A model generated the notes under the pieces. That model saw nothing but the letters and a program-made list of their open reading frames with translations, did not search any database and was not told where the DNA came from. 64,000 nucleotides of DNA from CAIVAT01 sp049317265. Its GTDB lineage: Bacteria > Bacteroidota > Bacteroidia > Bacteroidales > FEN-979. This document shows positions 50,666-60,349 of this stretch, one piece after another (positions within the stretch are counted from its first letter, which is position 1; the number at the start of each line of letters is the position of its first letter). The stretch spans positions 1 through 64,000 of the forward strand of contig JBMOIP010000014.1 of assembly GCA_049317265.1 (NCBI GenBank), in the 5' to 3' direction. Both the position numbers and the translations under genes were made by a program.

Positions 50666-53194
50666 TTAATAGGAATCGATGAGACTTTTTACCACGATCA
50701 AGTCACTGATCTTTGGATTTTTCTTCGGTGTGGTAAACAATATATCAACCGATTCTCCCGGCAACATGTCGAAATAATTGTCAGAAAAATCGCCCTTCAG
50801 GGAGGAAGACAGGTAGACATTTTTCACCAGCTTATCGCAGGTCAGGTTGATTTTATAGCCCGTTGGTGTTGCGGTAATCGTTTTTTCAATTACGGGAACA
50901 GGCAATGCCAGGTCTTTTGGGGCGACAAAATAGAGCAGGTTCTTCGCTTCCGTTCCCATAACGCCAGTGCTCTTGAAAGTGACCAGGAGCATCACCTCCG
51001 CGGGATTCAGTTTCCCCAGTAAAGCCGACTTCAGGGTGTCATAATAAACCAGGGATGAGTTGGCCGGAACATCAATTGTGAAGCCTTCATCGGAATAGAT
51101 GTTTCCTGAAAAGTCGAGTACCTTGACCGTCATGATGGCCCGGTTAAACTTGGGATCATCGGTTGTAACATACACTTTCACCCTTCCATCCTCAACCACA
51201 GGGGAGATGAGAATCTGGCTGTATGCGGCGGGCAGGGCGTAATGAAGTGCCTTGCCCTTGCCATAATAGTCACGGGATGACCAGGAGACCACCGGCCAGC
51301 AGTCGTTCAACTGCCAGAACATCGTTCCCATGCAGGTTGGCTTGGCCCGTCGATGCGCCTCGATGGCGCCTATTACCCCTTTTGCCTGCAGCAACTGGGT
51401 CACATAACCGTAGGATTCAAGGTCCTTTGGCTTTTTATAATCACGGAGCAGGTACTCATCAATCGTTTCAAAACCGGTTGCATGTTTCTCATGTGCCTTC
51501 ATGATGGGAGAACCAATGACACGGTCTTCGGGAGAGGTGAATTTTTTAATGGTCGAATAATCCGGAAAAGCCTGGAAACCATATTCCGACATAAACCGGC
51601 CCACCTTCTTTTCATAATTGGAGAAAGGTTCTTTGCCCCACCAGACACCCCAATAATGTGAATCCCCTTCGGTGAGACTTTCAGGATGACCCCAACCGAT
51701 CAGCGGAGAGGTTGGAATGTAGGCCCTGGCAGAGTCAAATCGCTTGACATTGTTAGGCAGTATCAGGTTGAAAATTGTCCGGTAGGTTTTATAGATCGCT
51801 GCAGAATCCTCTGCATTGTAACCGTATTGCTTCTGCCATCCCCAGTTTTTCCAGCCTTCGTCGATCTCATTGTTGCCGCACCATAAGGCAATGCATGGAT
51901 GCCGGCGGAGGCGTACAATGTTTTGTATTGCTTCATCCCGCACATTGTCAAGGAACTCTTTATTGCCGGGGTACATGGAATTTGCAAACATGAAATCCTG
52001 CCAAACCATGATGCCGTTTTCATCACACAGGTCGTAGAAAATATCATTCTCATAAATGCCGCCGCCCCACACCCGCAGCATGTTCATATTAGCCTGTTTT
52101 GCAGACAGGACCAGGGCCTTGTAGGCTGAATCGGTTACCCTGGGCACAAAATTATCCTGGGGAACATAGTTGGCACCTTTGATAAATACCGGAATATTGT
52201 TGACCTTGAAATAGAACGATTTGCCTGTTGAATCTTTCTCCTGTACCAGTTCAATCGTGCGCAGCCCGATCTTCTGCCTGCCTTCACCGGCAAGTTTGCC
52301 ATTGAAATAGACCTCATAGCCAAAGTCGTACAGGTATGGGCTTCCCATGCCATTCGGCCACCAGAGGTTCGGGTTACTGATCGAGAAATCTCCTCTCACC
52401 ACGTTGGGTCCTTTGTTCATGATGACCGATTGACGCAGGATTTCTGTGGAGTCCAGGAAAATCCTGATATCTGCAGAATCGCCGAGCTCAGAAAACATGG
52501 TGAACTGTGCTGCCATGCTGGCAACCGAATCGGTGAGTTTTTTCTGGATAAACTGAACACCGAGAACATTAACGGCATTCCACTCACGAATATAGATGGG
52601 CCGCCAGATCCCGCTTGTTACCAGCGTAGGACCCCAATCCCAGCCAAAATGATAGGCTGCTTTCCGGCACACCACTTTTTCGTCCCCAGGCAGTTTATTG
52701 GCCAATTTTGCATACCGGCTTTTGTTCATCTCTGAAACAGCAGGAAATTGGATGCGCAGGGTGTTTTGACCGATATGAAGCGACTGCTTAATATCGATGA
52801 ACCACTCTTTGAACATGTTGTCGGCTACAAATACCAGCGAATCATTCAGGTATATATTGGCGTAAGTATCCAACCCCTTTACAACCAGGTCGATATGACG
52901 CCATGCAAAGTTCTTCTCATTGTACTGAAAGGTTTTCAAATACTCCCAGCCAACTTCACCGATCCACTGCAGTTTCGACTCATTATCACGGAGATATGGG
53001 TCGGGAATCAGGTTGTTGCGCAACAGGTCGAGGTGAACAACGCCAGGTACTTTCGCGGGATACCACTCTTTTGTACCTGCCCGCCGGAATTTCCATCCTC
53101 CGTCAAGTTCATAGGTGTTAATATCCTGTGCGTATAATGATTTGGAAACCAAGATGATGGTTCCTAAGATTAAAAGGGAGAAATAACGGCTCAT
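50666..53194 (-). CDS. GH2 beta-mannosidase, secreted
   Basis: The start is taken at ATG 53192-53194 (MSRYFSLLILGTIILVSKSL, a signal peptide); the longer frame from 53257 adds 21 residues ahead of it. The 842-residue protein has the GH2 sandwich domain, immunoglobulin-like domain and TIM barrel. Its acid/base is Glu443 in CGNNEIDEG and its nucleophile Glu537 in MSEYGFQAFP, both in the beta-mannosidase form. GH2 beta-mannosidase cleaves the core beta-mannose of N-glycans or mannans. It is first in the operon with GH92, EamA and M64 genes, which points to N-glycan or mannoprotein breakdown. Confidence 0.93.
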   Translation of the reverse strand: MSRYFSLLILGTIILVSKSLYAQDINTYELDGGWKFRRAGTKEWYPAKVPGVVHLDLLRNNLIPDPYLRDNESKLQWIGEVGWEYLKTFQYNEKNFAWRHIDLVVKGLDTYANIYLNDSLVFVADNMFKEWFIDIKQSLHIGQNTLRIQFPAVSEMNKSRYAKLANKLPGDEKVVCRKAAYHFGWDWGPTLVTSGIWRPIYIREWNAVNVLGVQFIQKKLTDSVASMAAQFTMFSELGDSADIRIFLDSTEILRQSVIMNKGPNVVRGDFSISNPNLWWPNGMGSPYLYDFGYEVYFNGKLAGEGRQKIGLRTIELVQEKDSTGKSFYFKVNNIPVFIKGANYVPQDNFVPRVTDSAYKALVLSAKQANMNMLRVWGGGIYENDIFYDLCDENGIMVWQDFMFANSMYPGNKEFLDNVRDEAIQNIVRLRRHPCIALWCGNNEIDEGWKNWGWQKQYGYNAEDSAAIYKTYRTIFNLILPNNVKRFDSARAYIPTSPLIGWGHPESLTEGDSHYWGVWWGKEPFSNYEKKVGRFMSEYGFQAFPDYSTIKKFTSPEDRVIGSPIMKAHEKHATGFETIDEYLLRDYKKPKDLESYGYVTQLLQAKGVIGAIEAHRRAKPTCMGTMFWQLNDCWPVVSWSSRDYYGKGKALHYALPAAYSQILISPVVEDGRVKVYVTTDDPKFNRAIMTVKVLDFSGNIYSDEGFTIDVPANSSLVYYDTLKSALLGKLNPAEVMLLVTFKSTGVMGTEAKNLLYFVAPKDLALPVPVIEKTITATPTGYKINLTCDKLVKNVYLSSSLKGDFSDNYFDMLPGESVDILFTTPKKNPKISDLIVVKSLIDSY

Positions 53195-53359
53195 ATAAAA
53201 GAAAATTTGCCCGGCAAAATTATCATTTTCCCGCTTACCGATTCCGGAATATTCCATTTAAAATGGAACTGAAAATAAAGCATGTTTCCATTGTGATTTC
53301 TTTTTAACTTAGCTGATGTATTCAATCCAAACAGATAATCAAAACTATCAATAACTGCC

Positions 53360-54526
53360 ATGAACCTGAAAAAGCTGGAAGAGCATTTTATTCAATTATA
53401 TGGGAATGCCGAAGTTAAGCCCGGAACATTTTTCGCCCCCGGAAGGGTGAACCTTATCGGCGAGCATACCGATTACAATGGCGGTTTTGTACTGCCATGT
53501 GCCCTGCAGTATGGCACTTACCTGCTGATCAGACCCAACAACGATAATTTGCTGAGATTTGCCTCCTCCAACATGGAGTTCAAAGCAGAAATCCCGATAT
53601 CAGGGTTACCGTTTCGTCCTGTAAAACAATGGATAGATTATCCGATTGGCATTTTCGATCAGTTCCGGCAGTCGGGCATCCCGGTTTCCGGGTTTGATAT
53701 GTTCTATTCAGGGGATATCCCGAACAGCGCCGGCTTATCGTCTTCAGCATCCATTGAGATGGTAACTGCCTTTGCACTCAATTCGCTGATGAACCACCGG
53801 GAGTTTGAGATGATCGACCTGGTGAAAATATCAAAACGTGCAGAAAATGAATTTGTTGGTGTTAACTGTGGCATCATGGACATGTTTGTGGTAGGGATGG
53901 GGCATAAAGACCATGCCCTCTTCCTGAATTGCCTCACCCTTGAACATAAGCGGGTTCCATTTGAAACTGCCGGATTCAGGCTTGTTATCGGTAACACCAA
54001 CAAGCAGCGGGGCCTGGCTGATTCGAAGTACAACGAGCGGGTGGCCGAATGCCAGCTGGCCGCAACATACCTGAGCCAGGTGCTGCCGGTTTCAAAACTT
54101 GGAGAGATCAGCTTCATGCAGTTCTATAAAATGCAGGAGGAGATTCCCGACGAGGTGATCAGGAAACGGGCGCGTCACGTTATCTCTGAAAACCAGCGGG
54201 TGCTCAATTCGGTAGCAAGCCTGCTCAAAGGAGACATTCTGCAGTTTGGTGCCCTGATGAATGCATCACATGAATCGTTGCGGGATAACTACGAGGTAAC
54301 CGGTTTTGAGTTGGACACCATGGTCGGAGAAGCTCAAAAAATCAATGGCGTGGTGGGATCACGAATGACGGGGGCAGGGTTTGGTGGCTGTACCATAAGC
54401 CTTGTACGCGAAGATGTTGTGAGTAAATTTATTGAACAGGTTGGCAATGAATACATTGGAAAAACCGGGCTGACCGCTGACTTTTACCTTGCTGAGATTT
54501 CGGATGGTGTCAGAGAGATCATATAA
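53360..54526 (+). CDS. galK: Galactokinase
   Basis: A 388-residue GHMP kinase. The galactokinase signature GRVNLIGEHTDYNGGFVLP is at about 28-46, the ATP loop is SAGLSSSASIEMV, and the third motif GSRMTGAGFGGCTISLV is near 334-350. It phosphorylates alpha-D-galactose to galactose-1-phosphate, the Leloir pathway entry. The partner aldose 1-epimerase is at 57692-58876. galT and galE are not in the window. It is divergent from the GH2 gene. Confidence 0.95.
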   Translation: MNLKKLEEHFIQLYGNAEVKPGTFFAPGRVNLIGEHTDYNGGFVLPCALQYGTYLLIRPNNDNLLRFASSNMEFKAEIPISGLPFRPVKQWIDYPIGIFDQFRQSGIPVSGFDMFYSGDIPNSAGLSSSASIEMVTAFALNSLMNHREFEMIDLVKISKRAENEFVGVNCGIMDMFVVGMGHKDHALFLNCLTLEHKRVPFETAGFRLVIGNTNKQRGLADSKYNERVAECQLAATYLSQVLPVSKLGEISFMQFYKMQEEIPDEVIRKRARHVISENQRVLNSVASLLKGDILQFGALMNASHESLRDNYEVTGFELDTMVGEAQKINGVVGSRMTGAGFGGCTISLVREDVVSKFIEQVGNEYIGKTGLTADFYLAEISDGVREII

Positions 54527-54566
54527 CCTGAAAATTGCGTATATTCGTTAATAAAAAACAGTAGCC

Positions 54567-55466
54567 ATGGGTCACAAAAACGAGAAACCAAAGGAGAAAA
54601 AAGAGAAGAAAGCTAAAAAATCTTCTCCCAAAAAAGAGTTAGACCTGAATGTGAGCACATTCCAGAATGACCATGAAGATGAAGGTGTAGATAAGCTCTC
54701 CAAACATGTTTATGAGGAGGAACTGGCAAAACTCCAGATTGAACTGGTTCGCCTCCAGGAGTGGATCAAATACAAGGGGCTTAGGGTGGTGGTTCTTTTT
54801 GAGGGTCGCGATGCAGCAGGAAAAGGTGGATCCATCAAGCGAATTACCGAGAGCCTTAACCCCCGCGTTTGCCGGGTAATTGCACTGGGTGTTCCGACGG
54901 AGAAGGAGAAATCGCAATGGTACTTTCAACGGTATGTTCCCCATTTACCGGCCGCCGGTGAGATGGTGCTTTTCGACCGCAGCTGGTATAACAGGGCAGG
55001 AGTAGAGCGTGTAATGGGCTTTTGTACAGAAGTAGAATACTGGGACTTCCTCCGGTCTTGTCCCAATTTTGAAAATATGTTGATCCGTTCCGGGATCATC
55101 CTCATCAAATATTGGTTCTCAGTGAGTGATAAGGAACAGGAGAAGAGGTTCATCCAACGCATAAACGACCCCACACGCAGGTGGAAGATCAGCCCTATGG
55201 ACGTTGAATCACGCACCAAATGGATCGACTATTCGAGAGCAAAGGATGAGATGTTTTCTTATACAGATACCAAGCAGTCTCCCTGGTTTGTAGTCGAGGC
55301 TGACGACAAACGGAAAGCACGGCTCAACTGCATATGTCACCTGCTCAGCATGATCCAGTATGATGATGTGCCCCGCGAAAAGATAATCCTGCCGCCACTG
55401 GAACGGGATAAAGCGTATGTAAGACCTCCGATGTCGGAGCAGACTTTCGTGCCGCAGAAGTATTAG
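54567..55466 (+). CDS. ppk2: Polyphosphate kinase 2 (PPK2 family)
   Basis: A 299-residue protein with the PPK2 core: Walker A FEGRDAAGKGGSIKRI (about 77-92), Walker B and lid DRSWYNRAGVERVMGFC, and RRWKISPMD. The N-terminus is a lysine-rich tail of about 25 residues (KNEKPKEKKEKKAKKSSPKK). PPK2 transfers phosphate between polyphosphate and nucleotides (GDP/ADP or NMP depending on class). It starts 40 bp after galK, so co-transcription is possible, and ends 1 bp before the convergent peptidase gene. Confidence 0.92.
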   Translation: MGHKNEKPKEKKEKKAKKSSPKKELDLNVSTFQNDHEDEGVDKLSKHVYEEELAKLQIELVRLQEWIKYKGLRVVVLFEGRDAAGKGGSIKRITESLNPRVCRVIALGVPTEKEKSQWYFQRYVPHLPAAGEMVLFDRSWYNRAGVERVMGFCTEVEYWDFLRSCPNFENMLIRSGIILIKYWFSVSDKEQEKRFIQRINDPTRRWKISPMDVESRTKWIDYSRAKDEMFSYTDTKQSPWFVVEADDKRKARLNCICHLLSMIQYDDVPREKIILPPLERDKAYVRPPMSEQTFVPQKY

Positions 55467-55467
55467 G

Positions 55468-57612
55468 TCAATTATTCTTCGGCTCTATCCCCATATTGTA
55501 AAATAAAAATGCCCATTTATCGGTTTCACTTTCAATGACTTTGGAGAGTGAAGCCCCTGAAGCGCCGTGTCCCTGGTTTATTTCAATCCTGATCAGGACC
55601 GGGTTTGACCCTTTTTGTTTTTCCTGCAATGTGGAGATGAATTTGAATGAATGTGCCGGAACAACCCGGTCATCATGGTCGGCTGTTGCGACCAGTGTCG
55701 CAGGATATTCAACACCCTCCTTAATATTGTGCAAGGGTGAATACTTGTACAAGGTAGGAAAGTACTTTGCACTGTCGCTTGACCCATATTCCACCGACCA
55801 TCCCCATCCAACGGTAAATTTCTGGTAACGAAGCATATCCATGACGCCAACTTCGGGAATGGCAACCCGGAAAAGCTCGGGGCGTTGAGTCATAACCGCG
55901 CCTACAAGTAACCCACCGTTTGAGCCTCCGTTGATGGCCAGTTTTTCCCTCGAGGTGTATTTTTTGTCAATCAGGTATTCAGCGGCAGCAATAAAATCGT
56001 CAAAGCAATTCTGTTTGTTCAGCAGGTTGCCGCCTTTATGCCACTTCTCTCCATATTCCCCTCCGCCACGGATATTGGGCATGGCAAAAACTCCGTCATT
56101 CTCGTACAGGATGATCTTTGAATTTGAAAAGTAGGGTGTGGAACTGGCGCCGAATCCTCCATAGGCATAAAGCAGGGTGGGATGAGAACCATCCAGTTTG
56201 ATTCCCTTCCTGTGGACCAGGAACATGGGCACTTTGGTGCCATCCTTGCTGGTGTAAAATACCTGTTCTGTTTCGTATTCATCCATATTTGCTTTGGGAG
56301 TCGATTGTTTAAATACTTCCGACTTCCCGGTGGTTAAATCATACCGGTAAATCCCCATCGGATAGGTGAAGGAGGAGAAATCGTAAAAAGCATAGGTTTC
56401 ATTGTTAAAACCACCAATACCCGATGCAGATCCGATGGCCGGCAGGGAGACTTCCTGCTCAAGTTTTCCATCTGTATTGTACTGGTAAATTTTGGTACTT
56501 GCATCTTTGAGGTAGCTGGCAAAAATTTTACCACCCAGGGTGGAGGCTGATTCAAGTTTCTCCTCTTTTTCCGGAATGATCTCCTTCCACTCCTTCTTTT
56601 GAGGATTGTTCGGGTTGACCATAACCACTTTGTAATTTCCCGCACCATCATTGGTATTGACAAGCAAATTATCACCAATATTGTTCAGGATGCCGTAATT
56701 GAATTCAAATCCCCTGAAAAGAAGTTTGAAATCCTTTTGTCCGTTGGCAAGGTTCCTGTAGATAATTTCGGTTCCATCCGTCCCGGGAGATTTGTAGATG
56801 AAAAGGTACCTTTCGTCCTCGGTAACCTGCGGTGTATAGTACATCTGGGGTTTCCCTTTGTCCTCAAATACAAGCTGATCCTGCTCCTGCTTATCTCCGA
56901 GCTTATGGTAATAGATTTTCTGAAACTCGCTCTTTGCTGATAATTCGGTTCCCGGAGCCGGCTTGTCGTACCGGCTGTAAAAGAACCCTGATCCTTTCCA
57001 CGCTGCGCCGCCAAACTTGATCCATTCCAGCTGATCGTCAAGTTTCTTCTGTGTAGCAAGTTCCAGGACAAACATGGTTTGCCAGTCGCTTCCTCCTTTG
57101 TTTACATGGTACGCCAGGTGTTTTTTATCATTGGAAACGCCATCCAGCGCCACCGAAACCGAACCATCAGCCGATAATTTATTGGGATCGATCAAAACGG
57201 TCGCTTCACCTTCCAGCCCTTTCTGGATGTAGTAAACCGATTGGTTCTGCAAACCTTCCTGCTTGGTAAAGATGATGTAATCGCCAACTTTAAAAGCACC
57301 AAAGAACTTGTCATAATCCAGGAGTTCCTTATACCTGGCCCTGATATTTTCCCTGAATGGGATTTTCGCAAGGTACTCTTCTGTGAATCCCTGTTCGGTC
57401 TTTACCCACTCTTTTGTCTCTGCAGAAGTGTCATTTTCAAGCCAGCGATACGGATCGGCAACAGCTGTCCCAAAATAGTTGTCGGTTTGCGTCCCCTTTT
57501 TTGTCTGAGGATAGCTCAGCTTATTGACAGCAGGGGACTTACACTGGGAAAATATTAGGATTGAACCTATGAACAGTAATATTATTTGTCTGGTTTTCAT
57601 ATATTTAGTCAT
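55468..57612 (-). CDS. Prolyl oligopeptidase (S9A), lipoprotein
   Basis: A 714-residue S9A peptidase with a lipoprotein signal (MKTRQIILLFIGSILIFSQC); Met5 (57600) may be the true start. The seven-bladed propeller covers about 80-430. The catalytic domain has Ser564 in NGGSNGGLLVGAV, the Asp in ATADHDDRVVPAHS and the His in NQGHGASG. It cleaves after proline in short peptides in the periplasm. It is followed by PPK2 on the other strand, 1 bp apart, and the aldose epimerase gene is 79 bp upstream in the same orientation. Confidence 0.92.
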   Translation of the reverse strand: MTKYMKTRQIILLFIGSILIFSQCKSPAVNKLSYPQTKKGTQTDNYFGTAVADPYRWLENDTSAETKEWVKTEQGFTEEYLAKIPFRENIRARYKELLDYDKFFGAFKVGDYIIFTKQEGLQNQSVYYIQKGLEGEATVLIDPNKLSADGSVSVALDGVSNDKKHLAYHVNKGGSDWQTMFVLELATQKKLDDQLEWIKFGGAAWKGSGFFYSRYDKPAPGTELSAKSEFQKIYYHKLGDKQEQDQLVFEDKGKPQMYYTPQVTEDERYLFIYKSPGTDGTEIIYRNLANGQKDFKLLFRGFEFNYGILNNIGDNLLVNTNDGAGNYKVVMVNPNNPQKKEWKEIIPEKEEKLESASTLGGKIFASYLKDASTKIYQYNTDGKLEQEVSLPAIGSASGIGGFNNETYAFYDFSSFTYPMGIYRYDLTTGKSEVFKQSTPKANMDEYETEQVFYTSKDGTKVPMFLVHRKGIKLDGSHPTLLYAYGGFGASSTPYFSNSKIILYENDGVFAMPNIRGGGEYGEKWHKGGNLLNKQNCFDDFIAAAEYLIDKKYTSREKLAINGGSNGGLLVGAVMTQRPELFRVAIPEVGVMDMLRYQKFTVGWGWSVEYGSSDSAKYFPTLYKYSPLHNIKEGVEYPATLVATADHDDRVVPAHSFKFISTLQEKQKGSNPVLIRIEINQGHGASGASLSKVIESETDKWAFLFYNMGIEPKNN

Positions 57613-57691
57613 TTAAACAAAGTGAATACTGACTGATTTAATAAAACAAAGGTATGAGGTAATGTCATGATAAATACCAGCAATTTTGAAA

Positions 57692-58876
57692 TTACTTTAA
57701 AACCGAAAACCGGTAAATGGTCTTCTCACTGTACTTCATGCCGGGCCGTAAAATGCAATTTGGAAATTTCGGCTGATTGGGAGAGTCTGGAAAATGCTGT
57801 GTTTCAAGGCATAACCCGTAATGTTTCTGATAAATTTTACCGTTTTTCCCTTTGATCGTTCCATCAAGAAAATTACCTGAGTAGAACTGTATGCCTGGTT
57901 GTGTGGTGAGCACCTCCACCTGCCGTCCGGTTTTCGGATCAAAGAGCTGGGCAGCCATTGACAATTCTCCTGGTTTTTTAGTCAGCACATAGTTGTGGTC
58001 ATATCCTCCTGCTACCTTGTCGATTCTTTCCCCCACTGAAACAGAGTTGTTGAAATCCATAGCGGTTCCTCTTACCCTTGGTAATTTTCCGGTTGGGATC
58101 AGTTCGCTGTTAACTTCAGTGTACTGATCAGCGTATAGCGTGAGAATATGACCGAGAATATTGGTGCCTGCTCCACCCAGGTTGAAATAGGTGTGGTTGC
58201 ACAGGTTGACAGGTGTAGGTTGATCGGTTTCTGCTTCAATCAGCGTGGTAAGCTCATTATGGTCATCAAGGGTATAGAGAACCTTTACTTTCATGTTTCC
58301 GGGGTAACCCTCTTCTTTGTCTTTACTGAGATAAGTCAGTTCAAGCCGGGGCTTCACTGAATCATCAATAATCTTTGCATCCCAAACCACTTTGTCAAAC
58401 CCTTTCAAGCCCCCGTGAAGGGAGTTATTCCCATTGTTGACGGCCAGTTTGTAATTTTTACCGTCAAGGGTGAACTTCCCTTTTGCAATGCGGTTTGCAT
58501 AACGGCCCACGATGGCGCCGAAATAAGGGGAGTTAGCGATGTACTGACTGAGCGTATCATAACCCAGGACAATATCCCCGAGGCTGTCATTTTTATCAGG
58601 AACAAGGATCGAGGTAATGATACCCCCGTAATTGGTGATCTTCACTTTTATGCCGCTGATGTTGGTCAGCGTAAAAAGGAAAACCTCCTTATGGTCAACC
58701 TCTCCAAAAGTCTCTTTCATGACGGCACGTTTTTGGGATTTCAATTTCGAAGAAATGACCTTACTGTTAATGGTCGAATCCAAGTCATCAGCATCCTTTG
58801 TATTAATCTCTGTGTCGCAGGAATTAAAAGCCAGGAGAAGCAGTAATGCGATCATTGTTACAGCGGAAGATTTCAT
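57692..58876 (-). CDS. galM: Aldose 1-epimerase (mutarotase), lipoprotein form
   Basis: A 394-residue protein with lipoprotein signal (MKSSAVTMIALLLLLAFNSC). The catalytic domain has the galM pattern: GRYANRIAKGKFTLDGK, NNSLHGG (first His), NLCNHTYFNLGG (second His), the Asp region GGYDHNYVL, and LCLETQHFPDSPN (catalytic Glu). It interconverts the anomers of galactose and other aldoses, feeding galK at 53360. Because it is exported, it would act on sugars in the periplasm. Its promoter is at 58899-58929. Confidence 0.92.
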   Translation of the reverse strand: MKSSAVTMIALLLLLAFNSCDTEINTKDADDLDSTINSKVISSKLKSQKRAVMKETFGEVDHKEVFLFTLTNISGIKVKITNYGGIITSILVPDKNDSLGDIVLGYDTLSQYIANSPYFGAIVGRYANRIAKGKFTLDGKNYKLAVNNGNNSLHGGLKGFDKVVWDAKIIDDSVKPRLELTYLSKDKEEGYPGNMKVKVLYTLDDHNELTTLIEAETDQPTPVNLCNHTYFNLGGAGTNILGHILTLYADQYTEVNSELIPTGKLPRVRGTAMDFNNSVSVGERIDKVAGGYDHNYVLTKKPGELSMAAQLFDPKTGRQVEVLTTQPGIQFYSGNFLDGTIKGKNGKIYQKHYGLCLETQHFPDSPNQPKFPNCILRPGMKYSEKTIYRFSVLK

Positions 58877-58898
58877 GGGATCATGATTTAATTCATGA

Positions 58899-58929
58899 CA
58901 AACCTATGAAATAACCGGCATACAAACAA
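58899..58929 (-). promoter_or_regulatory. Promoter of galM
   Basis: On the minus strand TTG (58927-58929), 20 bp, then TAGGTTTG (58899-58906) fits the Bacteroidota promoter. The start site would be near 58892, about 15 bp before the galM start codon. Confidence 0.55.
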
Positions 58930-58938
58930 CTTTCTTTA

Positions 58939-58946
58939 TACTTTTG
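58939..58946 (+). promoter_or_regulatory. -7 element of the SDR gene
   Basis: TACTTTTG in the context TTTATACTTTTGG is a full match to TAnnTTTG. It overlaps the TTG codon at 58944 that would be the first available start of the SDR frame. No -33 TTG is seen. Confidence 0.45.
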
Positions 58947-59822
58947 GCCCCTGAAATCCTAAATCAACGAGTCATTAAAACAACATTTCCCCTGAGCAAT
59001 AAAGTCATTCTCATAACAGGCGCCTCTGCAGGGATTGGCGCTGCCACTGCCATGGCCCTCGATGCCGCAGGGGCGAAGGTCGCTATTGCTGCACGAAGGA
59101 AAGAGAAACTCGTGAAGTTGGCTGAGCGTATGAACAACCCATTGGTACTTGCGGTGGATCTTAGTGATGAAAACGCTGCAAGGGATATGGTACAAAGGGT
59201 TGTTGAAAGGTATGGCAGAATCGATGTTCTGATAAACAACGCAGCAAGCATCATCGTGTCAAAAGCAGACACTGTGAATCCTTCAGATTTGTTAAAAGCT
59301 TTAACCACAAACCTGATCGCACCTGTCGTTGCCACGCAGGAAGCAGTTAGATTCATGAGAGCCCAGGGAGGTGGACACATTGTCAATATAGGCTCTCCGG
59401 GGTTTATGATGGGAATACCGTTCTATGCGCCCTATGTTTGTTCAAAAGCTGCATTTTCAGCATGGACCCGTACCATTCAGGCTGAATGGGCAGGAACTGA
59501 AATCAGTGTCAGCGAGTATTTCCCGGGATATATCAAAACTGATTCTCTGCCGGAATCACGCCTGGGAAACATCGACCAGGATTTCCTTATGGCAGACAGG
59601 CAGAATTTTATTGCGGCCCTCTTTACAAAGCCTAAAACCCCTGATGACGTTGCCAGGCATATTGTCAAACTTATTTTGAAACCCCGCACGCTTGTCTACT
59701 CAGATTTCAGTGTAAAAATTGGCGCCTTCATCTCCAATGTTCCCGGATTTCGGCTGAACATTGCCCGCCAGTTGGCTTCAAATGCCCGAAAAAAGAAAAA
59801 CCTTAGCATTTTCACCTCCTAA
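58944..59822 (+). CDS. Short-chain dehydrogenase/reductase
   Basis: Up to 292 residues of an SDR: cofactor motif ILITGASAGIGAATA, NNAAS (the N-N-A-G position), a serine region with IVNIGSPG, and Y-x-x-x-K in APYVCSKAAF. No ATG or GTG precedes the cofactor motif in this frame. Candidate starts are TTG 58944, which overlaps the -7 element at 58939-58946, and CTG 58992, which would give a compact N-terminus LSNKVILITGASAGIG. The substrate is unknown. It is 14 bp upstream of the EXPERA-domain gene, so the two are probably co-transcribed. Confidence 0.85.
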   Translation: MAPEILNQRVIKTTFPLSNKVILITGASAGIGAATAMALDAAGAKVAIAARRKEKLVKLAERMNNPLVLAVDLSDENAARDMVQRVVERYGRIDVLINNAASIIVSKADTVNPSDLLKALTTNLIAPVVATQEAVRFMRAQGGGHIVNIGSPGFMMGIPFYAPYVCSKAAFSAWTRTIQAEWAGTEISVSEYFPGYIKTDSLPESRLGNIDQDFLMADRQNFIAALFTKPKTPDDVARHIVKLILKPRTLVYSDFSVKIGAFISNVPGFRLNIARQLASNARKKKNLSIFTS

Positions 59823-59836
59823 AATCCTCAAATCAC

Positions 59837-60349
59837 ATGCGAATCACCATTCCACTTAAAGAACGTAAAACAGATTACATTTACCTTGCTTTTTTCTTTC
59901 TGAATCTGTTTTACATCACCTATATTGTTGATCTTGAGCAGCTTGTTATTAAAAACCCTGATGATTTTCAGTATCCGTTGTGGCCCTTTCCGTTCCTGGT
60001 GGATATGGTCCATTGGTGGGGAAAAAGCTTTGATCCGCTTCAGTGGGCAAGGCCAACCTGGTGGAAAGCTACCATATGGCTCGATGCGGTATTTTTCGGA
60101 CCCTATTATGTGTTTGCCATTTATGCATTCATCAAGGGAAAGGAGTGGATCAGGATTCCCACCATCATATACTCCAGCATACTCTTCACCAATGTATTTA
60201 TCATCATGAGCGAAGAGTACTGGGGGCCCCACGCAACCTTTGCGCCGTTTATCGTTACTGTTGCTAACGCACCCTGGTTTCTGTTTCCGGTTTTTCTTGT
60301 TTGGAAGATGTGGAAACATGAACATCCATTTTCGAAACCAATTGCCTGA
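59837..60349 (+). CDS. EXPERA (EBP/TM6SF2-like) membrane protein
   Basis: A 170-residue protein with four predicted membrane helices and the EXPERA features: a short basic N-terminus, DYIYLAFFFLNLFYITYIVDLEQL, WPFPFLVDMVHWWGKSFDP, WKATIWLDAVFFGPYYVFAIYAFIKG and SEEYWGPHATFAPF. Eukaryotic relatives are sterol isomerases; the bacterial function is not known to me. Its last 86 bp overlap the convergent M23 gene, which is unusual. Confidence 0.82.
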   Translation: MRITIPLKERKTDYIYLAFFFLNLFYITYIVDLEQLVIKNPDDFQYPLWPFPFLVDMVHWWGKSFDPLQWARPTWWKATIWLDAVFFGPYYVFAIYAFIKGKEWIRIPTIIYSSILFTNVFIIMSEEYWGPHATFAPFIVTVANAPWFLFPVFLVWKMWKHEHPFSKPIA

